A DNA stretch of 64,000 bases, from NCBI RefSeq assembly GCF_006496635.1, contig NZ_CP022958.1:744001-808000 (forward strand). Direction: 5' to 3'. The stretch is from Azoarcus sp. DD4 (GTDB taxonomy: Bacteria > Pseudomonadota > Gammaproteobacteria > Burkholderiales > Rhodocyclaceae). The translations under genes were made by a program, and so were the position numbers. The notes below the pieces were generated by a model. The model had not been told where the DNA came from. It saw only the letters and a list, made by a program, of their open reading frames with translations, and did not search any database. This document shows, piece by piece, positions 34,412 to 44,128 of this stretch; the first letter of the stretch is position 1; every line of letters begins with the position of its first letter.

Positions 34412-35293
34412 CTAGCCCTTGCGCGCCAGCCACACCCCGGCCACGGCCACCACCATGCCGGCCAGCGCGAGCCCGGTGAGGGTCTCGCCGAACATGGCCC
34501 AGGCGATCAGCGCGGTGGTGGGCGGGGTCAGGTAGAACAGGCTGGCGACGTTCACCGCGCTGCCGCTGCGGATCAGCAGGTTGAGCAGGGTGATGGCGCC
34601 CAGCGACAGGATCAGCACCAGCCACAGCAGGGCGAACACGAATTCCCCGCTCCACTGGATGCTCATGGTCTCGGTCTGGCTGGCGACCAGCGCCGACAGC
34701 GCCAGCGTGGGCAGGAACTGGATGACCGAGCCGGTGCGCAGGTCGAAGCGCGGGCAGAAACGCTTCTGGTAGAGCGTGCCGACGGTGATGCCGGCGAGCG
34801 CGGCGAGCGCCGGCGCGAGCATGTGGGCAAGCTCGTCGGTGCCGACGCCGCCGACCGCCACCTTGTTGCTGACCACCATGGTGACGCCGGCGAAGCCGAG
34901 CGCCAGCCCGGCCCACTGCCGCATCGACACCCGCTCGCCGAGCAGGAAGCCGGCGCCGAGCGCGGTGAGCAGCGGCTGCATGCCGACGACCAGTGCAGTG
35001 ACGCCCGCCGGCAGGCCGCGATGGATGGCGACGAAGACACCGCCCAGGTACAGCGCGTGCACCAGCACCCCGGTGATGCCGATGTGCGCCACTTCGCGGG
35101 CACTGCGCGGCCAGGGTGCGCGCATGGCGAACACGACTGCAGTCATCAGCAGCACCACCAGCACGTAGCGTGCGCACAGGAAGGTGAGCGGCTCGGCATA
35201 GGGCAGGCCGAACTTGGCGCCGATGAAGCCGGTGCTCCACAGCAGCACGAACAGCAAGGGCATCAGGCGCTGGGCGGGGGCGGGCGTCGTCAT
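34412..35293 (-). CDS. EamA/DMT-family transporter
   Basis: 293 aa integral membrane protein with ten predicted helices as two EamA repeats (LWSTGFIGAKFGLPYAEPLTF in the first, FYLTPPTTALIAWAMFGE in the second). Probably exports amino acids or metabolites. Start ATG at 35293. Confidence 0.9.
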   Translation of the reverse strand: MTTPAPAQRLMPLLFVLLWSTGFIGAKFGLPYAEPLTFLCARYVLVVLLMTAVVFAMRAPWPRSAREVAHIGITGVLVHALYLGGVFVAIHRGLPAGVTALVVGMQPLLTALGAGFLLGERVSMRQWAGLALGFAGVTMVVSNKVAVGGVGTDELAHMLAPALAALAGITVGTLYQKRFCPRFDLRTGSVIQFLPTLALSALVASQTETMSIQWSGEFVFALLWLVLILSLGAITLLNLLIRSGSAVNVASLFYLTPPTTALIAWAMFGETLTGLALAGMVVAVAGVWLARKG

Positions 35294-35338
35294 GGGGGCG
35301 GTTGTCCTTGTTGCCGTCGGTCGGGGCCACAAACGAAA

Positions 35339-35359
35339 AAGCGGCGCCGGGCGCCGCTT
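35339..35359 (-). terminator. Terminator of yebC
   Basis: AAGCGGCGC / GCGCCGCTT with 3-base loop, followed on the minus strand by TTTTTCGTTT. Confidence 0.85.
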
Positions 35360-35381
35360 GGTTCGCGCAGGAGGGCGAGGC

Positions 35382-36107
35382 TTATTCGTCGAGCACCGCG
35401 GAGGTGTAGACCTCCTGCACGTCGTCGAGCGATTCGAGCGCGTCGAGCAGCTTCTGCATGCGCGCGGCGTCGTCGCCGGAGAGCTCGGTCTCGTTCTGGG
35501 CCTTCATCGTCACTTCGCCGAACTCGGCGGTGAAACCGGCCTTTTCGAGCGCTTCCTTGACGGTGGTGAATTCCCACGGGCCGGTGATCACTTCGATCGA
35601 ACCATCGTCGTTGGGGACGACATCTTCGGCACCGGCTTCGAGCGCCGCTTCCATCAGCGCGTCTTCGTTGGTGCCGGGGGCAAACATCAGCTGGCCGCAG
35701 TGCTTGAACTGGAAGGCCACGCAGCCGTCGGTGCCCATGTTGCCGCCGTACTTGGAGAAGGCGTGGCGCACGTCGGCGACGGTGCGGGTCTTGTTGTCGG
35801 TGAGGCAGTCCACCATGACCGCGGCGCCGGCGATGCCGTAGCCTTCATAGCGCGCTTCCTCGTAGGTCACGCCTTCGAGCTGGCCGGTGCCGCGCTTGAT
35901 CGCGTTCTCGATGTTGTCCTTGGGCATGGACTCGGCCTTGGCCTTGTCGATGGCCAGGCGCAGGCGCGGGTTGGCGCTGACGTCGCCTCCGCCCATCTTG
36001 GCGGCGACGGTGATTTCCTTGATCAGTTTGGTGAAGACCTTGCCCCGCTTGGCGTCCTGACGCCCCTTGCGGTGCTGGATGTTGGCCCATTTGGAATGAC
36101 CAGCCAT
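35382..36107 (-). CDS. yebC: YebC/PmpR family protein
   Basis: 241 aa, starts MAGHSKWANIQHRKGRQDAK as the family does. YebC members bind DNA or act at the ribosome to relieve stalling. It is usually beside ruvC; here a ybjQ-like gene and a transporter lie between. Confidence 0.96.
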   Translation of the reverse strand: MAGHSKWANIQHRKGRQDAKRGKVFTKLIKEITVAAKMGGGDVSANPRLRLAIDKAKAESMPKDNIENAIKRGTGQLEGVTYEEARYEGYGIAGAAVMVDCLTDNKTRTVADVRHAFSKYGGNMGTDGCVAFQFKHCGQLMFAPGTNEDALMEAALEAGAEDVVPNDDGSIEVITGPWEFTTVKEALEKAGFTAEFGEVTMKAQNETELSGDDAARMQKLLDALESLDDVQEVYTSAVLDE

Positions 36108-36200
36108 ATAAACCTCGATGCAGCCGTAAGCGATTGAAGCCCGGCATTATACAGACGGGGGGCGGCATCTGCGGCCGTGCTCTGGTAGATTCCGCCCTGC

Positions 36201-36884
36201 ATGCCGAAAGAATGTCCGATCACGAGGAGAAGCGGTTTGAGCGCCATCATCCGATTCCTGCTGTTCTGTTTCTGCGTTGCGGGTGGTGCGGCACTCGCCG
36301 CCGACGAGGGCGAGCCGATCTACGGCGGCTGCGTGGATGCGCGCGGTGCGGCGGTGGTGAGCCTGATCGATCCGCAGTTGCCGGCCGCAGTGGCAACCTC
36401 CAGCGAGGCCGGCCGCCCGGTGATCCGCCATAATCCCGAGCTGCTGCCGCGGCTGCTGCCGGCCAGCCGCAGCTTCCTCTACGCACAGGCCTGCGCCCGG
36501 CTCAACCTCGGCTACCCGGCCGACGGCCTGCTCGACACCGGCGCCGCTCACCGTGCCGACTGCGCCGCACTGGGGACGCTGCAGCGTTCCGGCCTGCTGG
36601 CGCAGACCTCGGTCGAGGCGCTCGAAGCCGATCTCCGCTTTTCCGATGCCGAATGGGCCGAACTGCCCGGGCCGCGCCGGCAGATCGCGCTGGGCAGTTG
36701 CCCGCTGTCGCGCGGCGCGCTGCTGCTGCCGGGCGCCGACGCGGCCGAGCGCCCGGCCTGGAATGCCTGCGTGCGCGCCTGTGCCGCGCCGCTCTACCAA
36801 TGTCAGGCGCGCTGCGCCGCCGGCGACTGCGCGGATTGCCAGGCCGCCTACGACCGCTGCAACCGCACCTGCGATGCCCGCTGA
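36201..36884 (+). CDS. Secreted cysteine-rich protein of unknown function
   Basis: 227 aa. A hydrophobic signal peptide (about 15-34, ALAAD cleavage) and twelve cysteines after it, most in a C-terminal block (CVRACAAPLYQCQARCAAGD then CQAAYDRCNRTC). Likely a periplasmic disulfide-bonded protein. The true start may be later than 36201. No family recognised. Confidence 0.75.
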   Translation: MPKECPITRRSGLSAIIRFLLFCFCVAGGAALAADEGEPIYGGCVDARGAAVVSLIDPQLPAAVATSSEAGRPVIRHNPELLPRLLPASRSFLYAQACARLNLGYPADGLLDTGAAHRADCAALGTLQRSGLLAQTSVEALEADLRFSDAEWAELPGPRRQIALGSCPLSRGALLLPGADAAERPAWNACVRACAAPLYQCQARCAAGDCADCQAAYDRCNRTCDAR

Positions 36885-36923
36885 TACACTGGATTCCAAA
36901 CCTTTCGACCGCATGGTGATGTG

Positions 36924-38441
36924 ATGACCGAACCGCTGCTGATCGCCAAGACCGCCGACAAGGAACTCTGCCTCCTGCCGCGCCTCGCCAACCGCCACGG
37001 CCTCATCACCGGCGCCACCGGTACCGGCAAGACGGTGACCCTGCAGAAGATGGCCGAGTCCTTCGCCGGCATCGGCGTGCCGGTGTTCATGGCCGACGTC
37101 AAGGGCGACCTCTCCGGCATCGGCGCCGCCGGTGTCGCCTCCGACAAGCTGATGCAGCGCCTGGCCGCGATCGGCATCACCGAATTCACGCCGCGCGCCA
37201 ACACGACGGTGTTCTGGGATGTCTACGGCGCCGCGGGCCATCCGGTGCGGGCAACGATCTCCGATATGGGGCCGCTGCTGCTGGCGCGCCTGCTCAATCT
37301 CAACGATACCCAGGCCGGCGTGCTGCAGCTGGTGTTCAAGATCGCCGACGACAACGGTCTGCTGCTGCTCGACCTCAAGGATCTGCGGGCGATGATCCAG
37401 TACGTGGGCGAGAACGCGAAGTCCTTCACCACCGAGTACGGCAACGTCTCGGCAGCCTCCATTGGCGCCATCCAGCGCAACCTGCTGGCGCTGGAAGAGC
37501 AGGGCGGCGACGTCTTCTTCGGCGAGCCGATGCTGGACATCGCCGACCTGATGCAGACCGACGGCGACGGCCGCGGCGTCATCAACGTGCTCGCTGCCGA
37601 CAAGCTCTACCACTCGCCCAAGCTCTACTCCACCTTCCTGCTGTGGATGCTGTCCGAACTCTTCGAGCAGCTGCCGGAAGTAGGAGACCTCGACAAACCC
37701 AAGCTGGTGTTCTTCTTCGACGAGGCCCACCTGCTGTTCGCCGATGCGCCCAAGGCACTGGTGGAAAAGGTCGAGCAGGTGGTGCGGCTGATCCGCTCCA
37801 AGGGCGTGGGCGTTTATTTCGTCACCCAGAACCCGCTCGACGTGCCCGAAACCGTGCTCGGCCAGCTCGGCAACCGCGTCCAGCACGCCCTGCGCGCGTT
37901 CACCCCGCGCGACCAGAAGGCGGTGAAGACCGCTGCCGACACCATGCGCGCCAATCCGGCTTTCGATGCCGCCACGGCGATCACCGAACTCGGCGTGGGC
38001 GAGGCGCTGGTGTCCTTTCTCGATGAAAAGGGCCGGCCCGAGATCGTCGAGCGCGGCTTCGTGATCGCGCCCGCGTCCCGGCTCGGTCCGCTGACCGAGG
38101 CCGAGCGGCAGGCGGCGGTGCGTGCCTCGGTGCTCTACGGTCATTACGAAAAGGCGGTCGATCGCGAATCCGCCTACGAGATGCTGCGCGCCCAGGCTGC
38201 GGCCGCGCAGCCGCAGGGCGGTGCGACGTCGGCTGGCGCACCCGCGGGTGAGCAGGGTGGCGCGCTCGGCGGCATGGGTGACATCCTGTTCGGTTCCACC
38301 GGGCCGCGCGGCGGTCAGCGCGACGGACTGGTGCAGATCGCCGCCAAGACCCTGACCCGCACCATAGGCAGCTCGCTCGGTCGGGAGATCGTGCGCGGGG
38401 TGCTCGGCTCCCTGCTCGGCGGCGGATCGCGCCGGCGCTGA
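36924..38441 (+). CDS. HerA-like DUF853 ATPase
   Basis: 505 aa. Walker A GATGTGKTVTLQKMAE (about 32-48), Walker B LVFFFDEAHLLF, and a C-terminal GRPEIVERGF..R region. This is the YjgR/DUF853 group of HerA-type helicase-like ATPases. The role is unknown. GTG at 36921 precedes the ATG by one codon. Confidence 0.92.
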   Translation: MTEPLLIAKTADKELCLLPRLANRHGLITGATGTGKTVTLQKMAESFAGIGVPVFMADVKGDLSGIGAAGVASDKLMQRLAAIGITEFTPRANTTVFWDVYGAAGHPVRATISDMGPLLLARLLNLNDTQAGVLQLVFKIADDNGLLLLDLKDLRAMIQYVGENAKSFTTEYGNVSAASIGAIQRNLLALEEQGGDVFFGEPMLDIADLMQTDGDGRGVINVLAADKLYHSPKLYSTFLLWMLSELFEQLPEVGDLDKPKLVFFFDEAHLLFADAPKALVEKVEQVVRLIRSKGVGVYFVTQNPLDVPETVLGQLGNRVQHALRAFTPRDQKAVKTAADTMRANPAFDAATAITELGVGEALVSFLDEKGRPEIVERGFVIAPASRLGPLTEAERQAAVRASVLYGHYEKAVDRESAYEMLRAQAAAAQPQGGATSAGAPAGEQGGALGGMGDILFGSTGPRGGQRDGLVQIAAKTLTRTIGSSLGREIVRGVLGSLLGGGSRRR

Positions 38442-38456
38442 GGCGGTTATCCCGGC

Positions 38457-39347
38457 TCAGTCGAGCAGGAAGCGCTCGATCGCGTCCATGAACACCCGGG
38501 TGCGTGCCGGCACCAGCCCGCGCCCCGGCAGATGGGCGTAGATCTTGAGCGGATGCGGCACATGGTCCGACAGCAGCGGCAGCAGCGTGCCGGCTTCGAG
38601 CTCGCGCCGGCAGTAGGAGGCCGCGAGCATCGTGGCGCCATGGCCGGCCAGTGCCGCTTGCAGCCGCAGCGCAGCATTGGTGGTACGCAGCGGGCCGCGC
38701 GGATGCAGCGTATGCGTCCTGCCATCGGCCGCTTCGAAGTGCCAGCGCTCCTCGCCCGGCATCGACAGGCAAGGCCAGTGTTCCAGCTCGGCCACGCTGC
38801 GCGGTAGTCCCAGCCTGCGGATCAGCGCCGGCGCGGCGTACAGGCCGCGCGCCACGCTGTAGACCCGCCTCACCACGCGCTCGGAGTCCGGCAGCGCTTC
38901 GCCGGTGGCGAAGAACACCACATCGTAGCCGGCACCGACCGTTTCGCTGCCGAGGATGCGCACGTCGATCTCGATTTCCAGGCGCGGATGGCGGTTCAGC
39001 ACGTCGTTCACCACCTCGCCGAGCTGGATTGCGCCGAATTCGTAGGGTGTGGCGATGCGCAGCACGCCGTGGGGCTCGTCACGGGCGTCGCCGGCCTCGG
39101 TCGCCACCGCGTCCAGCCGTTCGAACAGCGGCGCCAGCTGCACCAGCATGCGCTCCCCTTGTTCGGTGAGTGCCACGCGTCGCGTGCTGCGTTCGATCAG
39201 GCGCTGGCCGAGTTGGCGCTCCAGCCTTGCCACCGCATGGCTCACCGAGGATTTCGGCAGCGCCAGCTGCTCGGCGGCGCGGGTGAAGCTGCCGCTCTGG
39301 GCGACGGCGGTGAAGGCATACCAATCGTTCCAGTTGATTGTTCGCAT
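38457..39347 (-). CDS. LysR-family transcriptional regulator
   Basis: 296 aa. N-terminal winged helix (WYAFTAVAQSGSFTRAAEQL, PKSSVSHAVARLERQLGQRL) and a LysR effector domain. It is divergent from the MFS gene at 39412, with 64 bases between, so that transporter is its likely target. Confidence 0.94.
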   Translation of the reverse strand: MRTINWNDWYAFTAVAQSGSFTRAAEQLALPKSSVSHAVARLERQLGQRLIERSTRRVALTEQGERMLVQLAPLFERLDAVATEAGDARDEPHGVLRIATPYEFGAIQLGEVVNDVLNRHPRLEIEIDVRILGSETVGAGYDVVFFATGEALPDSERVVRRVYSVARGLYAAPALIRRLGLPRSVAELEHWPCLSMPGEERWHFEAADGRTHTLHPRGPLRTTNAALRLQAALAGHGATMLAASYCRRELEAGTLLPLLSDHVPHPLKIYAHLPGRGLVPARTRVFMDAIERFLLD

Positions 39348-39411
39348 TTTTGGATAGAGCGTCCATAAATGAATATTTATTCAATGATACGCACAATGTA
39401 AGTTGTGAGGC

Positions 39412-40944
39412 ATGTCGCCACCCTTGCCGCCCCTGCCGCCCTTTCCCCAGATCAGCGCCGCCGATGCACCGGCCCGCGCGGTGCTGCTGAGCGCGCATCC
39501 GGAATTTCGCCCGCTGCGGGTGTACGCCTTCGGTGCCACGCTCGGCCTGGTCGCGGGGCTGGATTTTGTCGCCGCCATCCTGATCGCGATGGCGGGCGTG
39601 CAAGTGCAGACTGGACTGGGCGTGGCGCCGCGCGACTTCCTGTGGGCGCTGACCAGTTACGCGGTGGCGGCGGTGGTGGCCAACCTGGTGCTGGTGCAAC
39701 TGGCCGGCCGGGTGAGTTACCGCCGCTTCACGCTCGGCAGCCTGGTGGTCTTCATCCTCGGCGCCCTTGCCTGCGCAGCCGCCGAGTCGCTGCCGGCGCT
39801 GACGCTGGCGCGTGCGGTGCAGGGCCTGGGTGGCGGCGGGCTGTTCGCCGCCGCACGCATCCTGGCGCAGTTCTCGTCGCAGCCGCAGGAGCGCCTGTCG
39901 CTGTTCTGGGGCTTCGGCCTGGCCAACTTCGCCCTGGTCGCGCTCGCTCCCTGGCTGGCCGGCTGGCTGGTTTCGAATCACGGCTGGCATACGCTCTTCC
40001 TGCTGCAGGCGGCGCTGGCGGTGCCGCTGCTGCCGCTGGTCGCACTGGTCTATCCGCGGATCGAACATCGGCCGCGGCGGCCGATGGGGCAGCTCGACTG
40101 GCCGGGCGTGCTGGCCTTCGCCACCGGTGCGCTGCTGCTGGAGCACGCGCTCGAGCATCTGCGCTATCTCACCCGGGCCGACCTGCCGGCGCTGGCCGGC
40201 TACGGTGTGGCCGGAATAGCGCTGCTCGTGCTGGTGATGCGGCGCTTTTCGCGCCACCCCGATCCCTGGCTGGACCCGCGCCGGCTGACCAGCCGCCGCT
40301 ACCTGATCGGGCTGGCCTTCTACGGCGTGTTCTACCTGATCACCGGCTACTGGAATTTCCTGGTGCCAGCCTTCCTGGTCGAAGGCCTCGGCTTCGGCCT
40401 GACCAAGGTGGGCGGGCTGTTGTCGCTCGGCGGACTGACGACCTTGGCGGCGGTGGTGGTCTTCCATCTGTGCCTGCCGCGCGTCATGCGCAAGCGCCGC
40501 TACATCGCCGTCGGCTACATCGGCCTGGCGACGGCCTTCCTGGCGATGGCGGCCGCGGCGCGGCCCGGCGCCAGTGCGATAGCCGTGCTGCCGGCCATCG
40601 TGTTGCAGGGCGCGATGCCCGTGCTGGCCTTGCTGCAGGTGGCGATGATGACCTTCGTCGACATGCCGACCGAAGACTTCGCCCACGCCTACGCCTTCAA
40701 GAACATCGTGCGCGAGATCGTCAATGCGCTCGGCACCGGTCTCGCCGTGCTGCAGTTGCATCACGGCGCCGAGGCTGCCCGCTCGGCGATGCAGGCGGCG
40801 ACACCCGACAGCCTGGCGCCGGCGCTCGGCGACGTGGTACAGCAGGCGGCGGTGAGCGTGGCGGCGGGGCACATCCTGATCGGGCTGGCGCTCGGCTGCC
40901 TGGTGGTGGCGGTGATCGCGGTCGCCCAGCGCAGCCTGAAGTGA
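39412..40944 (+). CDS. MFS transporter
   Basis: 510 aa, about 12-14 membrane helices with the LAGRVSYRRFTLG loop typical of drug/proton antiporters (DHA2-like). Probable efflux pump, likely controlled by the divergent LysR gene. ATG at 39412. Confidence 0.9.
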   Translation: MSPPLPPLPPFPQISAADAPARAVLLSAHPEFRPLRVYAFGATLGLVAGLDFVAAILIAMAGVQVQTGLGVAPRDFLWALTSYAVAAVVANLVLVQLAGRVSYRRFTLGSLVVFILGALACAAAESLPALTLARAVQGLGGGGLFAAARILAQFSSQPQERLSLFWGFGLANFALVALAPWLAGWLVSNHGWHTLFLLQAALAVPLLPLVALVYPRIEHRPRRPMGQLDWPGVLAFATGALLLEHALEHLRYLTRADLPALAGYGVAGIALLVLVMRRFSRHPDPWLDPRRLTSRRYLIGLAFYGVFYLITGYWNFLVPAFLVEGLGFGLTKVGGLLSLGGLTTLAAVVVFHLCLPRVMRKRRYIAVGYIGLATAFLAMAAAARPGASAIAVLPAIVLQGAMPVLALLQVAMMTFVDMPTEDFAHAYAFKNIVREIVNALGTGLAVLQLHHGAEAARSAMQAATPDSLAPALGDVVQQAAVSVAAGHILIGLALGCLVVAVIAVAQRSLK

Positions 40945-41030
40945 TGCGGTTTGCGTAGATTGCGGATTGTGCCGGGTGCCGTCCGGTGGCCTAATCGCGG
41001 ATTGGATCGAATCCGGGCAGGGCAGCGGGC

Positions 41031-41987
41031 ATGACACAGGCGGGAAGCAGGACGGCACGTGCCGATGAATTGGGCGGGGCGATGGCGAAGCCGGGCGGCG
41101 GCATGGCCGTCGGCCTGGCTTTCGCCGTCTGCGGCGCGGTCGGTTTCTCGTTCAAGGCCATCCTGGTCAAGCTCGCCTACCGCTACGGTGTCGATGCCGA
41201 GACGCTGCTGGCGCTGCGCATGGCGTTCTCGCTGCCCTTCTTCCTGGCCATGGGCTGGGCGGCCAGCCGCCGGGCAGCGCATGCCCTGTCGGCGCGCGAC
41301 TGGGTTTGGATGGCCGGGCTCGGACTGTTCGGCTATTACCTCGCGAGTTATCTCGATTTCCTCGGCCTGGACTACATCTCGGCGGCGCTCGAGCGGCTGA
41401 TCCTCTTCCTTTATCCCACCGTGGTGATCGTGCTGTCGGCGGCGTTCCTGGGCAAGAAGGTGACGCGGCGCATGCTGGCGGCGCTGGCGCTGAGCTACCT
41501 CGGCATCGCGCTGGCGGTGGGGCACGACCTCGACGTCTCCGGCACAGCGCACGAGGTCGTGCTCGGCTGCGTGCTGGTGTTCGCCAGCGCGGTGAGCTAC
41601 GCGCTCTACCTGATGGGCAACGGCGAGGTGGTCGGCCGGCTGGGTTCGTCGCGGGTCACCGCCTACGCCAGCAGTTTCGCCTGCTTCTTCAGCCTGGCGC
41701 AGTTCGCGGCGATGCGGCCGTTGGCGATGGTCGCCGAGCAAGCCTGGCAGGTCTACGCCTTTGCCGGGCTGATGACGGTGTTCAGCACGGTGGCGCCGGT
41801 GTGGATGGTGTCGGAGGCGATCCGCCGCCTGGGCGCGGGGCCGGTGTCGCTGACCGGCACGCTGGCACCGGCCATCACCATGCTGCTCGGGTGGCTGATC
41901 CTGGACGAAGCCATCGGCGTGTTCCAGCTTGCCGGCATGGCCATGGTGGTGGCCGGCGTCGCCGTGATGGCGCGCCAGCGCGGCTGA
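41031..41987 (+). CDS. EamA/DMT-family transporter
   Basis: 318 aa with ten predicted helices and two EamA repeats (FAVCGAVGFSFKAILVKLAY; the second ends LGWLILDEAIGVFQLAGMAM). A short cytosolic N-terminus precedes helix 1; an internal ATG at 41082 is an alternative start. Confidence 0.9.
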   Translation: MTQAGSRTARADELGGAMAKPGGGMAVGLAFAVCGAVGFSFKAILVKLAYRYGVDAETLLALRMAFSLPFFLAMGWAASRRAAHALSARDWVWMAGLGLFGYYLASYLDFLGLDYISAALERLILFLYPTVVIVLSAAFLGKKVTRRMLAALALSYLGIALAVGHDLDVSGTAHEVVLGCVLVFASAVSYALYLMGNGEVVGRLGSSRVTAYASSFACFFSLAQFAAMRPLAMVAEQAWQVYAFAGLMTVFSTVAPVWMVSEAIRRLGAGPVSLTGTLAPAITMLLGWLILDEAIGVFQLAGMAMVVAGVAVMARQRG

Positions 41988-41993
41988 ACGGCG

Positions 41994-43187
41994 TCAGCAG
42001 CGTTCGGTTTCGGGTTCGCCGCAGGGCGCCGCTGCCGAAGCATCGCGGCATTCCAGCCGGTGCGACCACACGCTGAAGGCGAGGCCGGCGACAGCGAGGG
42101 CGACGCCCACCCAGGGAATCTCCGCGTAACCCAGGCCGTGGGTGATCGCGACACCGCCTATCCAGGCACCGATGGCATTGCCGAGATTGAAGGCTCCCTG
42201 GTTCACCGTGGACGCGAGGTTGGGCGCACCCACCGCTTCGTTCACTACCCGCATCTGCAAGGGCGAGATCAGCGCGAAGGCAGCCACGCCCCAGGCGAAG
42301 ATCACCGCGACCGCAGCCAGTGGCAGCGGACTCGCGGCCGGCAGCAGCGCCAGCACCGCGATGACCGCGACGAAGATGCCGATCACCGCCGGCATCAAGC
42401 GCCAGTCGGCCAGCTTGCCGCCGGCGAGGTTGCCAATGGTGAGGCCGGCGCCGAACAGCAGTAGGACCAGCGTGACGCCGCGCGGCGACACGCCGGTGAC
42501 TTCCAGCAGCAGCGGTGCGATGTAGGTGAACACCGAGAACAGGCTGGCCGACGACAGGACGCTGATCAGCATCGCCAGCAGCACCTGCGGCCGGCGCAGC
42601 GCGCGCACCTCGTTGAGCAGGCCGCGGCTGCTGCCGGCACCGAGGGTGCGCGGCAGCCACAGGTAGAGCGCGGCCGCGGCGATGCAGCCGATGCCGACCA
42701 CCGCCCAGAAGGTGGCGCGCCAGCCGGCGTGCTGGCCGAGCAGGGTGCCGAGCGGCACGCCCAGCACGTTGGCCAGCGTGAGGCCGGTGAACATCAGCGC
42801 GATGGCCTGGGCGCGGCGCTCCGGCGCCACCAGGCCGGCCGCGACCACCGCGCCGAGGCCGAAGAAGGCGCCGTGGCAGAAGGCGGTGACCACCCGCGCC
42901 ACCATCAGCGCAGCGTAGTCCGGCGCCAGCGCACACAGCAGGTTGCCGAGGATGAACATCGTCACCAGGCCGAGCAGGGCGCGGCGGCGTTCCATGCGCG
43001 AGATCACCACCGCCAGGATGGGCGCGCCGATCACCACGCCCATCGCGTAGCCCGACACCAGCATGCCTGCGCGCGGGATGTCCACGCCGAGATCGAGGGC
43101 GACCTCGGGCAAGAGGCCCATGATGACGAATTCGGTGGTGCCGATGCCGAAGGAGGCAATGGCGAGGGCGAGAAGCGGGAGTGGCAT
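41994..43187 (-). CDS. MFS transporter, arabinose-efflux/AraJ-like
   Basis: 397 aa with 12 predicted helices. FGIGTTEFVIMGLLPEVALD in helix 1 and SRMERRRALLG in the 2-3 loop are AraJ/YdhP-type DHA1 signatures. It is convergent with the DMT gene, 6 bases apart. Substrate unknown. Confidence 0.92.
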   Translation of the reverse strand: MPLPLLALAIASFGIGTTEFVIMGLLPEVALDLGVDIPRAGMLVSGYAMGVVIGAPILAVVISRMERRRALLGLVTMFILGNLLCALAPDYAALMVARVVTAFCHGAFFGLGAVVAAGLVAPERRAQAIALMFTGLTLANVLGVPLGTLLGQHAGWRATFWAVVGIGCIAAAALYLWLPRTLGAGSSRGLLNEVRALRRPQVLLAMLISVLSSASLFSVFTYIAPLLLEVTGVSPRGVTLVLLLFGAGLTIGNLAGGKLADWRLMPAVIGIFVAVIAVLALLPAASPLPLAAVAVIFAWGVAAFALISPLQMRVVNEAVGAPNLASTVNQGAFNLGNAIGAWIGGVAITHGLGYAEIPWVGVALAVAGLAFSVWSHRLECRDASAAAPCGEPETERC

Positions 43188-43294
43188 GGCGGGCGGCGTA
43201 GGATGTTGCGTTGCAGCATTCTACGCCGCCGCTGCCGTCGGGCGAGGTTCCGGACTTCGAAAGTGTTTATTGCCCTATCAGCCGGGCCGGATGC

Positions 43295-44128
43295 TCAGGC
43301 GAGCTGCAAGCGCTTGCAGATCTCGGTGGTAAGCCCGGCCTGGTTCATGCTGTAGAAGTGCAGGCCGGGCACACCAGCGGCGAGCAGCTTCTGGCACAGC
43401 TCGGTGACCACATCCAGGCCGAAGGCGCGGATGGAGTCGGCGTCGTCGCCATAGGACTCGAACTTCTTGCGCATCCAGCGCGGGATCTCGGCGCCGCAGG
43501 CGTCCGAGAAGCGCGCCAGCTTGGAGAAGCTGGCGATGGGCATGATGCCGGGGATCACCGGCTTGTCGATGCCGAGCTTGCGCACCGCGTCGACGAAATG
43601 CAGGTAGGCGTCGAGGTTGTAGAAGTACTGGGTGATGGCGGAGTCGGCGCCGGCGTCCATCTTGCGCTTGAAGGCAGCAAGGTCGTCGGCCGGGCTCTTG
43701 GCCTGCGGGTGCCATTCCGGGTAGGCGGCGACTTCGATGCGGAAGCGCGAGCCGGTCTCGGCGCGGATGAATTCCACCAGTTCGTTGGCGTAGCGGAACT
43801 CGCCCGGGTCGACCACGCCCGAGGGCAGGTCGCCGCGCAGCGCGACGATGCGCTTGACGCCAGCGTCGGCGTATTCCTTGAGGATGGCGCGGATGCTGTC
43901 GCGGGATGAGCCGATGCACGACAGGTGGGGCGCGGCCTCGCTGCCGCTGGCGGCGATTTCCTTGACGGTGGAGAAGGTGCGCTCGCGGGTGGAGCCGCCG
44001 GCGCCGTAGGTCACCGAGAAGAAGGCGGGCTTGAGCCCGGCGAGCCGGGCCTGCACCGCGCGCAGCTTCTCTGCGCCCTCGGCCGTCTGCGGCGGGAAGA
44101 ATTCGATGGAAAGTTCAGTCTTGTGCAT
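43295..44128 (-). CDS. metF: 5,10-methylenetetrahydrofolate reductase
   Basis: 277 aa FAD enzyme making 5-methyl-THF for methionine synthesis. SIEFFPPQTAEGAEKL, SVTYGAGGSTRERT and the ITQYFYNLDAYLHFVD region are conserved. It overlaps tlyA by 14 bases and so lies in the ahcY operon behind the SAH riboswitch, which fits its place in the methyl cycle. Confidence 0.96.
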   Translation of the reverse strand: MHKTELSIEFFPPQTAEGAEKLRAVQARLAGLKPAFFSVTYGAGGSTRERTFSTVKEIAASGSEAAPHLSCIGSSRDSIRAILKEYADAGVKRIVALRGDLPSGVVDPGEFRYANELVEFIRAETGSRFRIEVAAYPEWHPQAKSPADDLAAFKRKMDAGADSAITQYFYNLDAYLHFVDAVRKLGIDKPVIPGIMPIASFSKLARFSDACGAEIPRWMRKKFESYGDDADSIRAFGLDVVTELCQKLLAAGVPGLHFYSMNQAGLTTEICKRLQLA